The notes: a model not told the origin generated them from the letters alone. Numbered from the stretch's first letter, positions 36,053 to 45,300 are shown. The stretch is 64,000 bases of DNA from Tardiphaga sp. P9-11 (GCF_008329525.1 NZ_NPKQ01000001.1:62001-126000); one strand, 5' to 3'. A program made the numbers and translations.

Positions 36053-37162
36053 GTGCAGGACACCACCATCGCGTCGTCGCGATCACAGACCAAAGCCACC
36101 GGCCCGCTCAAGGGCACACGCATCGTCGAATTCGCCGGCATCGGTCCGGGTCCGTTCGCCTGCATGCTGCTGGCTGACATGGGCGCCGAGGTGATTACGC
36201 TGGTGCGGCCGAAACAGATGCCAAAGGGTGCTGCGTCACGCGGCCGCAAGGTCATCGAGGTCGATCTCAAGGACAAGGCCACCATCGCACAGGTGCTATC
36301 GCTGCTGGATAGCGCCGATGCGCTCGTGGAAGGCTATCGTCCGGGCGTGATGGAACGGCTTGGCCTCGGCCCGGACGTGGTCCACGGCCGCAATAAGAAG
36401 CTGGTCTATGGCCGCATGACCGGTTGGGGCCAGCACGGCCCGCTGGCGCAGGCCGCCGGCCACGATATCAACTACATCTCCATCACTGGCGCGCTTGCCG
36501 CCATCGGCGGTGCCGACAAGCCGGTCCCGCCGCTCAATCTCGTTGGCGATTTCGGAGGCGGCTCAATGTATCTGGTGATGGGCATGCTCGCCGCGCTGCT
36601 GGAAGCCAGCCGCTCTGGCCAGGGGCAGGTGGTGGACGCAGCCATGTGCGACGGCGCGGCATCCTTGATCACCATGTTCTTCGACATGACCGCGGCCGGT
36701 CGCTGGAAGGAAAGTCGCGAGAGCAACATGCTCGATGGCGGCGCGCATTTCTACGGCGTCTACGAATGCAGCTGCGGCAACTTCATCTCGATCGGATCGA
36801 TCGAGCCGCAGTTCTATGCCGAGCTGCGCGAACTCGCCGGACTGTCGGAGGCCTGCTACGACAATCACATGGACCCGACAAACTGGGCCGCTGTGAAGGA
36901 CAAGCTCACCGCGGTGTTCAAGACCAAAAGCCGCGATGAATGGTCCAGAATCATGGAGGGCACCGATGTGTGCTTCGCGCCGGTGCTGACCATGTCGGAA
37001 GCCACAAAGCACCCGCATATGGTGGCGCGCGAAGTCTTCATCCAGCACGAGGGCGCGACACAACCGGCGCCAGCGCCGCGATTCTCGCGCACGCCGTCGG
37101 CTGCGCGACCGGCAGTGAAGGTGGAGCTGGGTGATGCTGTGAAGGAATGGCAAGGCGCGTAG
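36053..37162 (+). CDS. CaiB/BaiF family, alpha-methylacyl-CoA racemase type
   Basis: 369 residues. N-terminal VEFAGIGPGPFACMLLADMG is the CoA-binding start of the family. The catalytic residues of alpha-methylacyl-CoA racemase are all matched: H137 (AGHDINYI), D166 (VGDFGGGS) and E251 (GSIEPQFY), with spacings nearly equal to the mycobacterial enzyme. It therefore probably epimerises 2-methyl-branched acyl-CoA esters. GTG 36053 with GGGAAA upstream is the likeliest start, but this is uncertain. It is 180 bp after the Mo-hydroxylase operon on the same strand. Confidence 0.82.
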   Translation: MQDTTIASSRSQTKATGPLKGTRIVEFAGIGPGPFACMLLADMGAEVITLVRPKQMPKGAASRGRKVIEVDLKDKATIAQVLSLLDSADALVEGYRPGVMERLGLGPDVVHGRNKKLVYGRMTGWGQHGPLAQAAGHDINYISITGALAAIGGADKPVPPLNLVGDFGGGSMYLVMGMLAALLEASRSGQGQVVDAAMCDGAASLITMFFDMTAAGRWKESRESNMLDGGAHFYGVYECSCGNFISIGSIEPQFYAELRELAGLSEACYDNHMDPTNWAAVKDKLTAVFKTKSRDEWSRIMEGTDVCFAPVLTMSEATKHPHMVAREVFIQHEGATQPAPAPRFSRTPSAARPAVKVELGDAVKEWQGA

Positions 37163-37170
37163 CGCCTCTT

Positions 37171-37207
37171 CTTCTCCCTCCCCCGCGCTTGCGTGGGGAG
37201 GGAGAAG
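37171..37207. terminator. 13-bp inverted repeat between convergent genes
   Basis: CTTCTCCCTCCCC (37171-37183) and GGGGAGGGAGAAG (37195-37207), perfect stem with an 11-nt loop, between the racemase-like gene and hpd. Likely a shared transcription end; also a common intergenic repeat type, with a partial relative near 10507-10535. Confidence 0.65.
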
Positions 37208-37208
37208 A

Positions 37209-38333
37209 CTACGCCGCCGTCTTATCGCCGACGTGCAGCACACCGCGCCTGATCTGATCTTCCTCGATCGACTCGAACAGCGCCTTGAAATTGCCCTCGC
37301 CGAATCCATCATCGCCCTTGCGCTGGATGAATTCGAAGAAAATCGGTCCGATCGCATTGGCCGAGAAGATCTGCAGCAGCACCTTGGTCTCGCCGCCTGC
37401 GACCACGCCTTCACCGTCGATCAGGATGCCGTTCTTCTGCAGCCGTGCCACGTCCTCGCCATGCTTGGGCAGCCGTGCATCGATCTTCTCGAAATAGGTC
37501 TGCGGCGGCGCCGGCATGAAGGGCAGGCCATCGGCGCGCAGCTTCTCGATGGTCGTGTAGATATCCGTCACACCGCAGGCGATGTGCTGGATGCCCTCGC
37601 CGTGATAGGTGTTGAGATATTCCTCGATCTGGCCGGCATCGCCGGCATCCTCATTGATCGGAATTCGGATCTTGCCATCCGGACTGGTCAGCGCGCGCGA
37701 GAACAGGCCCGAGGCGCGTCCCTCGATGTCGAAGAAGCGTATCTGGCGAAAATTGAACAGTCTCTCGTAGAAGCCGGTCCAGACGTCCATGCGGCCGCGA
37801 TGGACGTTATGGGTGAGGTGATCGAGATAGAACAGGCCGGCGCCCTCAGGACGCGGATTCTTCGCGCCCAGCCATTCGAATTCATGGTCATAGGCCGAGC
37901 CCTTGGCGCCATAGCGATCGACGAAGTACAACAGACTGCCACCGATGCCCTTGATAGCGGGCACGTCGAGCGTCTTTTGCGCTGCGATCGCATCCGCCGG
38001 CTCGGCACCGAGCAAGATCGCGCGGTCATAGGCCGCCTGCGCATCGACGACTCGGAACGCCATCGACGGCGCGCAGGGGCCGTGCGCGGCGACGAAATTG
38101 AAGCCGTGAGTTCCGGGCTCTTCGTTGACGAGATAGTTGATGTCGCCCTGACGATAGACCGTGATCTTCCTGGTCTTGTGCTTCGCGACCGGCACGTAGC
38201 CCATCAGCCTGAACAGGGCGTGGAGTTCTTCGGGCCTCGGATGCGCGTATTCGACGAATTCGAAGCCGTCGGTGCCCATCGGATTATCAGCCGAAATGAT
38301 GGCGGCCGGTGCATCGTGCGGAAATGGACCCAT
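37209..38333 (-). CDS. hpd: 4-hydroxyphenylpyruvate dioxygenase
   Basis: 374 residues, two vicinal-oxygen-chelate domains. The iron ligands are visible as His in LDHLTHNVHRG, His in GIQHIACGV and Glu in FFEFIQRKGDDGFGEGNF. It turns 4-hydroxyphenylpyruvate into homogentisate in tyrosine degradation. ATG 38333 has GGGAG 7 nt upstream; the frame runs on upstream without starts that fit the family. Divergent from an Lrp-type regulator, which probably controls it. Confidence 0.97.
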   Translation of the reverse strand: MGPFPHDAPAAIISADNPMGTDGFEFVEYAHPRPEELHALFRLMGYVPVAKHKTRKITVYRQGDINYLVNEEPGTHGFNFVAAHGPCAPSMAFRVVDAQAAYDRAILLGAEPADAIAAQKTLDVPAIKGIGGSLLYFVDRYGAKGSAYDHEFEWLGAKNPRPEGAGLFYLDHLTHNVHRGRMDVWTGFYERLFNFRQIRFFDIEGRASGLFSRALTSPDGKIRIPINEDAGDAGQIEEYLNTYHGEGIQHIACGVTDIYTTIEKLRADGLPFMPAPPQTYFEKIDARLPKHGEDVARLQKNGILIDGEGVVAGGETKVLLQIFSANAIGPIFFEFIQRKGDDGFGEGNFKALFESIEEDQIRRGVLHVGDKTAA

Positions 38334-38403
38334 GGTGATCTCCCGAAGCTGATTTGCGTTCTCGCTTGTTTGGAGTGTCGGTCGTTTCCAACGCAAGGTG
38401 CAT

Positions 38404-38424
38404 GCAAATTCAGATGGAATATGC
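38404..38424. promoter_or_regulatory. Probable Lrp-type operator between hpd and lrp
   Basis: GCAAATTC-AGATG-GAATATGC is an inverted repeat with 7 of 8 matching arm positions, placed midway between the two divergent starts. TGCATGCA (38399-38406) and CGTGCACG (38431-38438) flank it. The AT-rich core and near-palindromic shape suit AsnC/Lrp regulators. Confidence 0.5.
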
Positions 38425-38466
38425 GACATTCGTGCACGGTTCGCGCACGAAAGAGGCTTTTGACGC

Positions 38467-38934
38467 ATGATCCCGGTGGACGCTTTCGATCTCAAGATGC
38501 TGACCGCGCTGCAGAACGATGGCCGGCTGACCAACCAGCAGCTCGCCGATATCGTCGGCCTGTCTGCCTCGCAATGCTCGCGGCGCCGGATGCGGCTCGA
38601 GGAAGAGAAGGTCATTTCCGGCTATCACGCCGACCTCTCATCGGAAGCGCTAGGCTTCAACGTGATTGCCTTCATCCAGGTGCAACTTGCCACCCACTCG
38701 CCGGATAACGCCAAGAAGTTCCGCACGCTGGTGCAGCGGGTCGACGAGGTGCAGGAGGCCTACTCACTGACCGGCGATGCCGATTATGTGCTGAAAGCTG
38801 TACTGCGCGACCTCAAGGGACTATCCGACCTCGTCAACAATGTGCTGATGCCGCATCAGAGCGTGGCGCATGTCCGCTCGTCGATCGTGCTCGATCGGTT
38901 GAAGGAAACATCGCGTTTGCCGCTGAGAAGCTGA
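38467..38934 (+). CDS. AsnC/Lrp-family regulator
   Basis: 155 residues: N-terminal helix-turn-helix (about 5-60; LKMLTALQNDGRLTNQQLAD, VGLSASQCSRRRMRLEEE) and a C-terminal RAM effector domain (about 65-145) with the YSLTGDADYVLKAV ligand-binding strand. By its divergent position it likely senses an aromatic amino acid or product and controls hpd. Confidence 0.92.
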   Translation: MIPVDAFDLKMLTALQNDGRLTNQQLADIVGLSASQCSRRRMRLEEEKVISGYHADLSSEALGFNVIAFIQVQLATHSPDNAKKFRTLVQRVDEVQEAYSLTGDADYVLKAVLRDLKGLSDLVNNVLMPHQSVAHVRSSIVLDRLKETSRLPLRS

Positions 38935-39011
38935 TAGCTCCGACACAATTCGACATTCTCACCAGCTTCGCGATCTGCGAAGATCGCGAAGTCAATTGGG
39001 GGACAACATCG

Positions 39012-39323
39012 ATGGCACTGGCGCTGCGGCCGAACTGCGAATATTGCGACAAGGACCTGCCGCCCGCGGCATGCGATGCGCGCATCTGCACCTTTGAATG
39101 CACATTCTGTGCGGATTGTGTGGAGACCAAGCTCTTCAATGTGTGCCCCAACTGCGGCGGAGGTTTCGCGCCACGTCCGATTCGGCCGGCCACCGAATGG
39201 CGGCCGGGGCTTTCCGTCGCCAAGCGCCCGCCGTCGGACAAGCGCGTGCACCTCTCCCGCAGCCTCGAAGACATCGCGGCGCAGTCGGCGCGTATCAAGG
39301 ATATTCCGCCTGAGGATCGCTAG
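39012..39323 (+). CDS. DUF1272 zinc-ribbon-like protein
   Basis: 103 residues. The N-terminal half (about 1-55) is the DUF1272 module with [10 protein letters not shown], [11 protein letters not shown], DCVETKL and VCPNCGGGF: seven to eight Cys forming probable zinc sites. The C-terminal part is a charged extension without domain. Function unknown. Its TAG stop overlaps the hmgA stop on the other strand (CTAG palindrome). Confidence 0.88.
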   Translation: MALALRPNCEYCDKDLPPAACDARICTFECTFCADCVETKLFNVCPNCGGGFAPRPIRPATEWRPGLSVAKRPPSDKRVHLSRSLEDIAAQSARIKDIPPEDR

Positions 39324-40666
39324 TGCTTGTTCGGATCGAAGCGCTTCTCCAAGCCCTTCCAGCAATCGGCGTAGTCACTCTGCAGCGTCGCAGTCGTCGC
39401 CGCATGTTCGGTGACGCGCTGCGGGTAGCGGGTCTCGAACATGAAGGCCATAGTGCCGGTGAGCTTGACGGGCTTCAGCTCGCCATTGCTGGCGTGATCG
39501 AAGGCCTCGCGATCCGGGCCGTGCGGCAGCATCATGTTGTGCAGGCTGATGCCGCCTGGCGTGAAGCCCTGCGGCTTGGCATCATAGACGCCGTAGATAA
39601 GCCCCATGAATTCCGACATGATGTTCATGTGATACCACGGCGGACGGAAGGTGTTTTCCGCCACCGCCCAGCGCTCCGGGAAGATCACGAAATCGATATT
39701 CGCGGTGCCGGCAGTTTCCGACGGCGAGGTCAGCACCGTAAAGATCGACGGATCCGGATGATCGAAGCCGATGGCGCCGACCGGCGAGAAGGTGCGCAGA
39801 TCGTATTTATAGGGCGCATAGTTGCCGTGCCAGGCGACGACATCGATGGGTGAATGCGGCAGCGTCGCTTTGAACAGCGCGCCGCCCCATTTCACATAGA
39901 GCTCGGTCGGCGTGTCCTTGTCCTCATAGGCGGCCACGGGCGTGAGGAAGTCGCGCGCATTGGCGAGACAATTGGCGCCGATCGGTCCGCGCTCGGGCAG
40001 CGTGAAGGCGCCGCCATAGTTCTCGCAGAGATAGCCGCGCGCGGCGCCGCCGGTGAGTTCGACGCGGAACTTGACGCCGCGCGGGATCACCACGATCTCG
40101 CCGGGCTCGGCATCGATGCGGCCGAATTCGGTGACGAACAGGAGATTGCCCTGCTGCAGCACGAACATCATCTCGCCGTCGGCATTGTAGAAATGCTGAT
40201 CCACCATGGATTTGGTGATCAGATAGACATGCGCCGCCATGCCGGCCTGGGTGCCGGCATCGCCGGCCGTGGTCATGGTCTGCACGCCCTGCAGGAAGGT
40301 CATGTCTTCCTTCGGGATCGGCGCCGGGTCCCAGCGCAATTGCGCGATCGGCAGATCGTTCTCGTGGCACGGCGCGGTGCGCCACAGTTTCGCGTCCGCT
40401 TTCTCGAAGCGGCCCGAATGTTTCACCGACGGGCGGATGCGATAGAGCCAGGAGCGCTCATTGGTGCCGCGCGGTGCCGTGAAGGGCGAACCTGAGAGTT
40501 GCTCGGCATAGAGCCCATAGGCGCAGCGCTGCGGCGAGTTGCGGCCGATGGGCAGCGCGCCGGGCAGCGCCTCGGTTTCAAAGCTGTTGCCGAAGCCGGA
40601 CATATAGCCCGGCGTGATATTGACGGTGTTGCGGCTGATCAGATCGGGGCTGGTGGTGATGTTCAT
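39320..40666 (-). CDS. hmgA: Homogentisate 1,2-dioxygenase
   Basis: 448 residues. Opening segment [20 protein letters not shown] is diagnostic. The non-heme iron ligands lie in [18 protein letters not shown] (His, Glu) and [12 protein letters not shown] (His). It cleaves homogentisate to maleylacetoacetate. ATG 40666 has GGAGG 5 nt upstream. No fahA or maiA follows; instead a repeat element separates it from the metallo-hydrolase upstream. Confidence 0.97.
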   Translation of the reverse strand: MNITTSPDLISRNTVNITPGYMSGFGNSFETEALPGALPIGRNSPQRCAYGLYAEQLSGSPFTAPRGTNERSWLYRIRPSVKHSGRFEKADAKLWRTAPCHENDLPIAQLRWDPAPIPKEDMTFLQGVQTMTTAGDAGTQAGMAAHVYLITKSMVDQHFYNADGEMMFVLQQGNLLFVTEFGRIDAEPGEIVVIPRGVKFRVELTGGAARGYLCENYGGAFTLPERGPIGANCLANARDFLTPVAAYEDKDTPTELYVKWGGALFKATLPHSPIDVVAWHGNYAPYKYDLRTFSPVGAIGFDHPDPSIFTVLTSPSETAGTANIDFVIFPERWAVAENTFRPPWYHMNIMSEFMGLIYGVYDAKPQGFTPGGISLHNMMLPHGPDREAFDHASNGELKPVKLTGTMAFMFETRYPQRVTEHAATTATLQSDYADCWKGLEKRFDPNKH

Positions 40667-40684
40667 CTCATCCTCCGTTGCAAT

Positions 40685-40788
40685 CGTCATTGCGACGAAG
40701 CAATCCAGTTCTTTTGGCGCGTTTAGCCTTGGATTGCCGCGTCGCTTCGTTAAAAGGAAAGCAAGCTTGCCCTGACCTCGCAATGACG
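40685..40788. repeat. About 104-bp palindromic intergenic repeat
   Basis: Outer arms CGTCATTGCGA (40685-40695) and TCGCAATGACG (40778-40788) are perfect inverted repeats. Inner arms CGAAGCAATCCA and TGGATTGCCGCGTCGCTTCG also pair. It lies between the metallo-hydrolase stop and hmgA, next to the hmgA ribosome-binding site (40671-40675), so it may fold in the hmgA leader. Confidence 0.7.
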
Positions 40789-40794
40789 GTCATT

Positions 40795-41748
40795 CTATTG
40801 TCCTTGAAGTGCGGCCCACATTTCGCGGTCGCGCTTGTCGGTCCAGATCACGGGATCGTCGATCCCCGAGGCTTCATCGAAGGCGCGAGACACGTTGAAC
40901 GGCAGGCAGTGCTCGTAAATCGCGAAGCTCGAGAATTTCTTGTCCATGACGTCGCGGGTTGCCGCCATGGTCTCCTTCAGGCTGCGCCCCTTGGCGACCG
41001 ACATCTCGGCCGCGCCATAGAGCGACATCACGAAGTCACGTGTCATCGCGATCGCTTCGCGGGTCGTTTCCAGACCCTTCAGCGCGTCGCCGCGGCCGGG
41101 CGCAATCGCTTTCGGGTTGAACGCGCGAATCTCGTTCAGGGTGGACGGCCATTCGCGCAGCAGCGCATCGCCGCAATAGCAGGCCGAGTGATATTCAATG
41201 AGATCACCTGAGAACATGACTTCGGCATCAGGCACCCAGGCGACGATATCGCCCGACGTATGACCGGCACCGAGCTGCATCAGGCGCACCTCGCGCTTGC
41301 CGAGGAAGATCGACATCTCGCCCTCGAAGGTCAGCGTTGGCCAGGTCAGGCCGGGAATGCTCTCGGCATCCTGGAACAGACGCGGGAAACGCCCGAACTC
41401 GGAATCCCAGTCCTGCTGGCCGCGTTCTTCCACCAGCCGATAGGTTTCCTGCGACGCGACGACGCCCTGCGCCTTGTAGGCGGACGCGCCGAGCACGCGC
41501 ACCGCGTGATAATGCGACAGCACGACATATTTGATCGGCTTGTCGGTGACCGTCCGCACGCGCTCGATCACCTTGTTGGCCATCGCCGGCGTCGCCTGCG
41601 CGTCGAACACGATGCAACCGTCATCGCCGACAATGACAGCCGAGTTCGGATCACCCTCGGCCGTAAAGGCATAGAGATCGGTACCGATCTCCGAGAAGGT
41701 GACCTTCTTCTCGGTCATATCGGTCGTGGATGCGAAACCCTTGGTCAT
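40795..41748 (-). CDS. MBL-fold protein with altered metal motif
   Basis: 317 residues of metallo-beta-lactamase fold (IVGDDGCIVFDAQATP, GAGHTSGDIVAW, FSGDLIEY). The canonical HxHxDH motif is changed: SHYHAVRVLG keeps the first two His but replaces the Asp and third His with Val and Arg, which removes the second metal site. It is in an operon with a flavin hydroxylase and DUF2783, so a hydrolase or binding role in aromatic degradation is likely. Function unproven. Confidence 0.82.
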   Translation of the reverse strand: MTKGFASTTDMTEKKVTFSEIGTDLYAFTAEGDPNSAVIVGDDGCIVFDAQATPAMANKVIERVRTVTDKPIKYVVLSHYHAVRVLGASAYKAQGVVASQETYRLVEERGQQDWDSEFGRFPRLFQDAESIPGLTWPTLTFEGEMSIFLGKREVRLMQLGAGHTSGDIVAWVPDAEVMFSGDLIEYHSACYCGDALLREWPSTLNEIRAFNPKAIAPGRGDALKGLETTREAIAMTRDFVMSLYGAAEMSVAKGRSLKETMAATRDVMDKKFSSFAIYEHCLPFNVSRAFDEASGIDDPVIWTDKRDREMWAALQGQ

Positions 41749-41772
41749 CAAACTATTCCTTTGATCTTTGCG

Positions 41773-41988
41773 TCAGTCAGTTCGTGTGGCGACAGGCAGC
41801 CGCCGCTTCGCCAGCGCAATCGCGTCACCGAGCACAGCGGCATCGCCGATATGATTGGCGAGGATCAGCACCAGCGCAGTATCGAGCGCCGCGCTTTGAT
41901 CGTCGGTCAATCCGCGATGCGCCTCGACAATTGCACGATAGGCGTCGTCGGGACTGGCGAAATTGGACGTCGTCGACAGCGCCGTCAT
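41773..41988 (-). CDS. DUF2783 small protein
   Basis: 71 residues, mostly helical, matching the DUF2783 pattern (DDAYRAIVEAHRGLTDDQSA, ALVLILANHIGD). Function unknown; members are found beside aromatic flavin hydroxylases, as here. Its ATG overlaps the hydroxylase stop (ATGA), and the metallo-hydrolase begins 24 nt downstream. Confidence 0.85.
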   Translation of the reverse strand: MTALSTTSNFASPDDAYRAIVEAHRGLTDDQSAALDTALVLILANHIGDAAVLGDAIALAKRRLPVATRTD

Positions 41989-43598
41989 GACGGCCTCCCG
42001 CAGGCACGCGCGACTGCGGCCTTGATCGCCTGCGGCGTCGGATGCTGGAAGCGCGCGGCGACATAACCATCGGGGCGCAGCAGATAGGCAACACCCGGGT
42101 CGGCGCCATAACGCGCCTTGAACAACCCGGTCTCGTCACGCAGCGCCGCATCGTCGCCGACGACCAGACGGGCCACGCCCTCGGGCAGTTCGATCGCCTG
42201 ACCATCCGACTGCAATACGGTGAAACCGCGACCCGCCCCCGCGAAACATTCCGAGAGAAAGACACGCGCGCCGTCGTCCGTTGCGAGCGGAGCGTCCGGC
42301 ATATGCGCCCCCGGTCGCGGTCCACCGGACCAGTCGTCGCTATCGGCCGTCGAGAGCGGCGTCTGATAGACCGACGGCACGGACAGTCGCCCGCCATTGA
42401 TCATCCGCTTGGCGAAATCGGCTTCCCTGGCGAGCGACAGCACGGCTTGCCGCATGCGCTGCTCCTGCTTCGAATGCGGCGCGATGAAATCCGTCGCATG
42501 GGTCGAGGCACGGATGTTCTCGTCTGCGGCCGGGCCCCGCTCGGCGTCATAGCTCGCCAGCAGCGACGCCGGCGCATTGCCCGCCAGCACCAGTGCGAGC
42601 TTCCAGGCGATATTCTCGGCATCTTCGAGGCCGGAATTGGCGCCCCGTGCACCGAACGGCGACACCTGATGCGCGGCATCGCCGGCAAAGATCACGCGCT
42701 CATGCAGGAAGCGTTGCATGCGGCGGCACTGAAATTTGTAGACCGAGATCCACTCGAAATCGAAATCATCGTGGCCGAGCATGCGCGCGAGGCGCGGACG
42801 CACCTTCTCCGGCCGCCGCTCCTCGGCGGGGTCTGCATCCGGCCCGAGCTGCAGATCGATACGCCAGACATCGTCGGGCTGACGATGCAGCAGTGCGGAC
42901 TGGCCGGAATGGAATGGCGGATCGAACCAGAACCAGCGCTCGGTCGGGAATTCCGCCGTCATCTTGACGTCGGCGATCAGGAACTGATCCTCGAACACCT
43001 CGCCGGAAAAATCCGCGCCGACCATGCCACGCAAACCGGAGCGGGCACCATCGCAGGCAACGACATAGTCGGCGCGCAGCGTGTATGGCCCATCGGGCGT
43101 CTCGATGGTGAGTTCGGCGTGATCGTTGTGCTGCGCCAGCGCGATGACCTTGTTGCGCCAGCGCAGATCGATCTCCGGCAATTGATGCACGCGATCGACC
43201 AGAAAGGATTCAGCGTAATATTGCTGCAGGTTGATGAAGGCCGGCATCTTGTGGCCGGTCTCGGGCAGCAGATCGAACTGGTAGAGCATGTCCGGTCCGA
43301 GAAAGATCTTGCCGACCTTCCACACCACGCCCTTGTCGATCATGCGATCGGCGGCACCGAGACGGTCCCAATATTCGAGCGAGCGTTTGGAGAAACAGAT
43401 GGCGCGCGAGCCGTCGCCGATGCGATCGGCGTCGTCGAGCAGCACCACGCGCTGGCCCCGCTGCGCCAGATCGATGGCCAGTGACAGGCCGACCGGACCG
43501 GCGCCAACGACTACGACGGGATGATGCGCCGGGTCGGTAATCGAGCGTGCCTGATCGGCATGGCGACGATAAGCGAACTGGCGGACATGCTGCGCCAT
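41985..43598 (-). CDS. FAD-dependent aromatic hydroxylase (MhpA-like)
   Basis: 537 residues of the class A flavoprotein monooxygenases: VVVVGAGPVGLSLAIDLAQRG (FAD Rossmann motif, about 28-48), VVACDGARSGLR (DG motif) and RVIFAGDAAHQVSPFGARGAN (GD motif), then a thioredoxin-like C-terminal domain. It resembles 3-(3-hydroxyphenyl)propionate and related hydroxylases. Operon neighbours and nearby hmgA suggest it hydroxylates a phenylacetate- or phenylpropionate-type ring, perhaps producing homogentisate. Confidence 0.85.
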   Translation of the reverse strand: MAQHVRQFAYRRHADQARSITDPAHHPVVVVGAGPVGLSLAIDLAQRGQRVVLLDDADRIGDGSRAICFSKRSLEYWDRLGAADRMIDKGVVWKVGKIFLGPDMLYQFDLLPETGHKMPAFINLQQYYAESFLVDRVHQLPEIDLRWRNKVIALAQHNDHAELTIETPDGPYTLRADYVVACDGARSGLRGMVGADFSGEVFEDQFLIADVKMTAEFPTERWFWFDPPFHSGQSALLHRQPDDVWRIDLQLGPDADPAEERRPEKVRPRLARMLGHDDFDFEWISVYKFQCRRMQRFLHERVIFAGDAAHQVSPFGARGANSGLEDAENIAWKLALVLAGNAPASLLASYDAERGPAADENIRASTHATDFIAPHSKQEQRMRQAVLSLAREADFAKRMINGGRLSVPSVYQTPLSTADSDDWSGGPRPGAHMPDAPLATDDGARVFLSECFAGAGRGFTVLQSDGQAIELPEGVARLVVGDDAALRDETGLFKARYGADPGVAYLLRPDGYVAARFQHPTPQAIKAAVARACGRPS

Positions 43599-43673
43599 GG
43601 CTCAGACCCCGCCCTGTAACCGGATGTATTTTCGGATCGACGCTGGTCTGGCCAACGGATCACACTCCCTTTA

Positions 43674-43697
43674 AGATAGTCTCATTTGCAACCATCT
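43674..43697. promoter_or_regulatory. Candidate MarR operator
   Basis: AGATAGT (43674-43680), 10 nt, ACCATCT (43691-43697): inverted repeat with 6 of 7 positions matching, in the 144-bp gap between the divergent hydroxylase and marR genes. Size and symmetry fit a MarR dimer site. Confidence 0.45.
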
Positions 43698-43742
43698 AAA
43701 CGCCGGACCTGTGGCGGCGTCAACAGCAGAATTGGTGGCTCC

Positions 43743-44216
43743 GTGGCGAAATTCGACCTGTTTCAGTTCGTTCCGTTCCGGCTCAACCGGCTGGCCGCGG
43801 AGGTCAGCGCCGCACTGTCCGACGAATATCAGGTGCGTTATGGGCTCGATATTCCGGAATGGCGCGTCATCGCCACTCTGGGCTTTCGCGACGACGCCTG
43901 CAGTGCGCAGTTCATTTCGCAATGCACGCGCACACATAAATCCACCATCAGCCGCGCGGTGACGGCCCTGCTAGAGCGCGAACTGATCGAACGGGTCGAG
44001 AACGAGGATGATCGCCGCGCCTTCGAACTGCGGCTCTCTGCTAAGGGGCACACTCTTTATGAGGAGCTGATCCCGCGCCTGCTGCACAAGGAACGCGATA
44101 TCCTGTCATGCCTGACAGCGCAGGAACGCAAGGATTTCGCCGCCGCGCTCGGCAAGATCGAACGCAGCCTCGACCTCGTGCAGACGCGGCATGGGCAAAA
44201 GGCCGGCGCCTATTGA
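43743..44216 (+). CDS. MarR-family regulator
   Basis: 157 residues with a winged helix: GLDIPEWRVIATLGF, FISQCTRTHKSTISRAVTAL and the wing LIERVENEDDRRAFELRLSAKG. MarR proteins usually repress neighbouring aromatic-degradation or stress genes until a phenolic ligand binds. It is divergent from the hydroxylase operon, its likely target. GTG 43743 is the best-fitting start, though its ribosome-binding site is weak. Confidence 0.9.
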   Translation: MAKFDLFQFVPFRLNRLAAEVSAALSDEYQVRYGLDIPEWRVIATLGFRDDACSAQFISQCTRTHKSTISRAVTALLERELIERVENEDDRRAFELRLSAKGHTLYEELIPRLLHKERDILSCLTAQERKDFAAALGKIERSLDLVQTRHGQKAGAY

Positions 44217-44220
44217 ACGA

Positions 44221-45033
44221 TTAGTCTTTCACAAAGGAGCGCGATGGCGGCATATGGAGCGCATAAGCATCTGCCTTGCTGCCCTCGACGCGCGGATAGA
44301 GCTCACGCACCAGCGGATCGTGACCCGGAATGATGCGATCAGGGTGACCCGCAAGGCGCTCGCAAGTCGTCCAGCCGTCACACATGTCACCGATATTGTA
44401 GACGATCGGAAACGGGCTGCGGCGCTGCATGTTGCCGTAATAATGCGAGGCATCCGACGCCAGCACCACAGGGCCGCGCGCGGTCTGCACGCGCACGATC
44501 TGCAAGCCATCGGAATGGCCGCCGACGCGATGCAGCGTGATGCCGGGCGCGACCTCGCCATCGCCATTGTGGAACGTCACCCGCTCACTGAACACGTGAC
44601 GTACCATCAGCGTGACGTCCTCCGCCGAGAACGGATGCCGCAGCAGCCCGTTGCACATGCAGCGGCCCGTCGCGTAGCTCATCTCGCGATCCTGCAGATG
44701 GAACCGGGCATTGGGCAGGCGATCGAGATTGCCGGCATGGTCGTAATGCAGATGTGTGACGATGACGTCGCGGACGTCTTCAGCCCGAACACCGAAATCG
44801 ACCAGCGCATCGATCGGATTGATGGTGAGCTTGCGGCTGCGCTCCTTCGAGGCGGCCTCGTTGAAGCCTGTATCGACCAAAATGTCACGGCCGCCGCCGC
44901 GGATCAGCCAGACGAAATAATCGAGATCGGCGGCCGCGGTCTCATGGGGATCGGGGGCGAGATAGTTCATCTGCGGCGTCCGCGGCGTCATCGTGGCATA
45001 GCGGATCGCATAGATTTCGTAAGTCACGCTCAT
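44221..45033 (-). CDS. MBL-fold hydrolase, N-acyl homoserine lactonase type
   Basis: 270 residues with the complete metal motif THLHYDHAGN, plus ASDASHYY and PGHDP for the remaining ligands. The NYLAPDPHE and DYFVWLIRGGGRDILVDTGF segments resemble the AttM/AiiA lactonase branch. It could open acyl-homoserine lactones or a lactone in the adjacent catabolic route. Convergent with marR, 4 nt apart. ATG 45033 follows GGGACG. Confidence 0.85.
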   Translation of the reverse strand: MSVTYEIYAIRYATMTPRTPQMNYLAPDPHETAAADLDYFVWLIRGGGRDILVDTGFNEAASKERSRKLTINPIDALVDFGVRAEDVRDVIVTHLHYDHAGNLDRLPNARFHLQDREMSYATGRCMCNGLLRHPFSAEDVTLMVRHVFSERVTFHNGDGEVAPGITLHRVGGHSDGLQIVRVQTARGPVVLASDASHYYGNMQRRSPFPIVYNIGDMCDGWTTCERLAGHPDRIIPGHDPLVRELYPRVEGSKADAYALHMPPSRSFVKD

Positions 45034-45300
45034 TCGTTTCGTCCCATTCCCGGTCGTTGTTATGCGCAACAAGCCATTGTCGCCGGGAAAGGTCAAACCG
45101 TTCCAACCACCGGAATGACCGGGAACCGGGACTGTAGCGACACCGCCAGACACGTGGTGAATTGGCGCGATGTCTGCAGCCCGGACAGCACGTTGACAGC
45201 CGCGATCACGCCGGTTTGATAATGCGAATGGCGTAGATTAGTGTCGCCGCGGCGCAAGTCGCAGCATGGACAGTGCCTTCAAGTCTGGACCGGTTTCATT

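Noticed and set aside
42042-43484. A 480-codon open frame opposite the flavin hydroxylase
   Set aside because: Shadow frame; the minus strand carries all three FAD motifs and an operon overlap.
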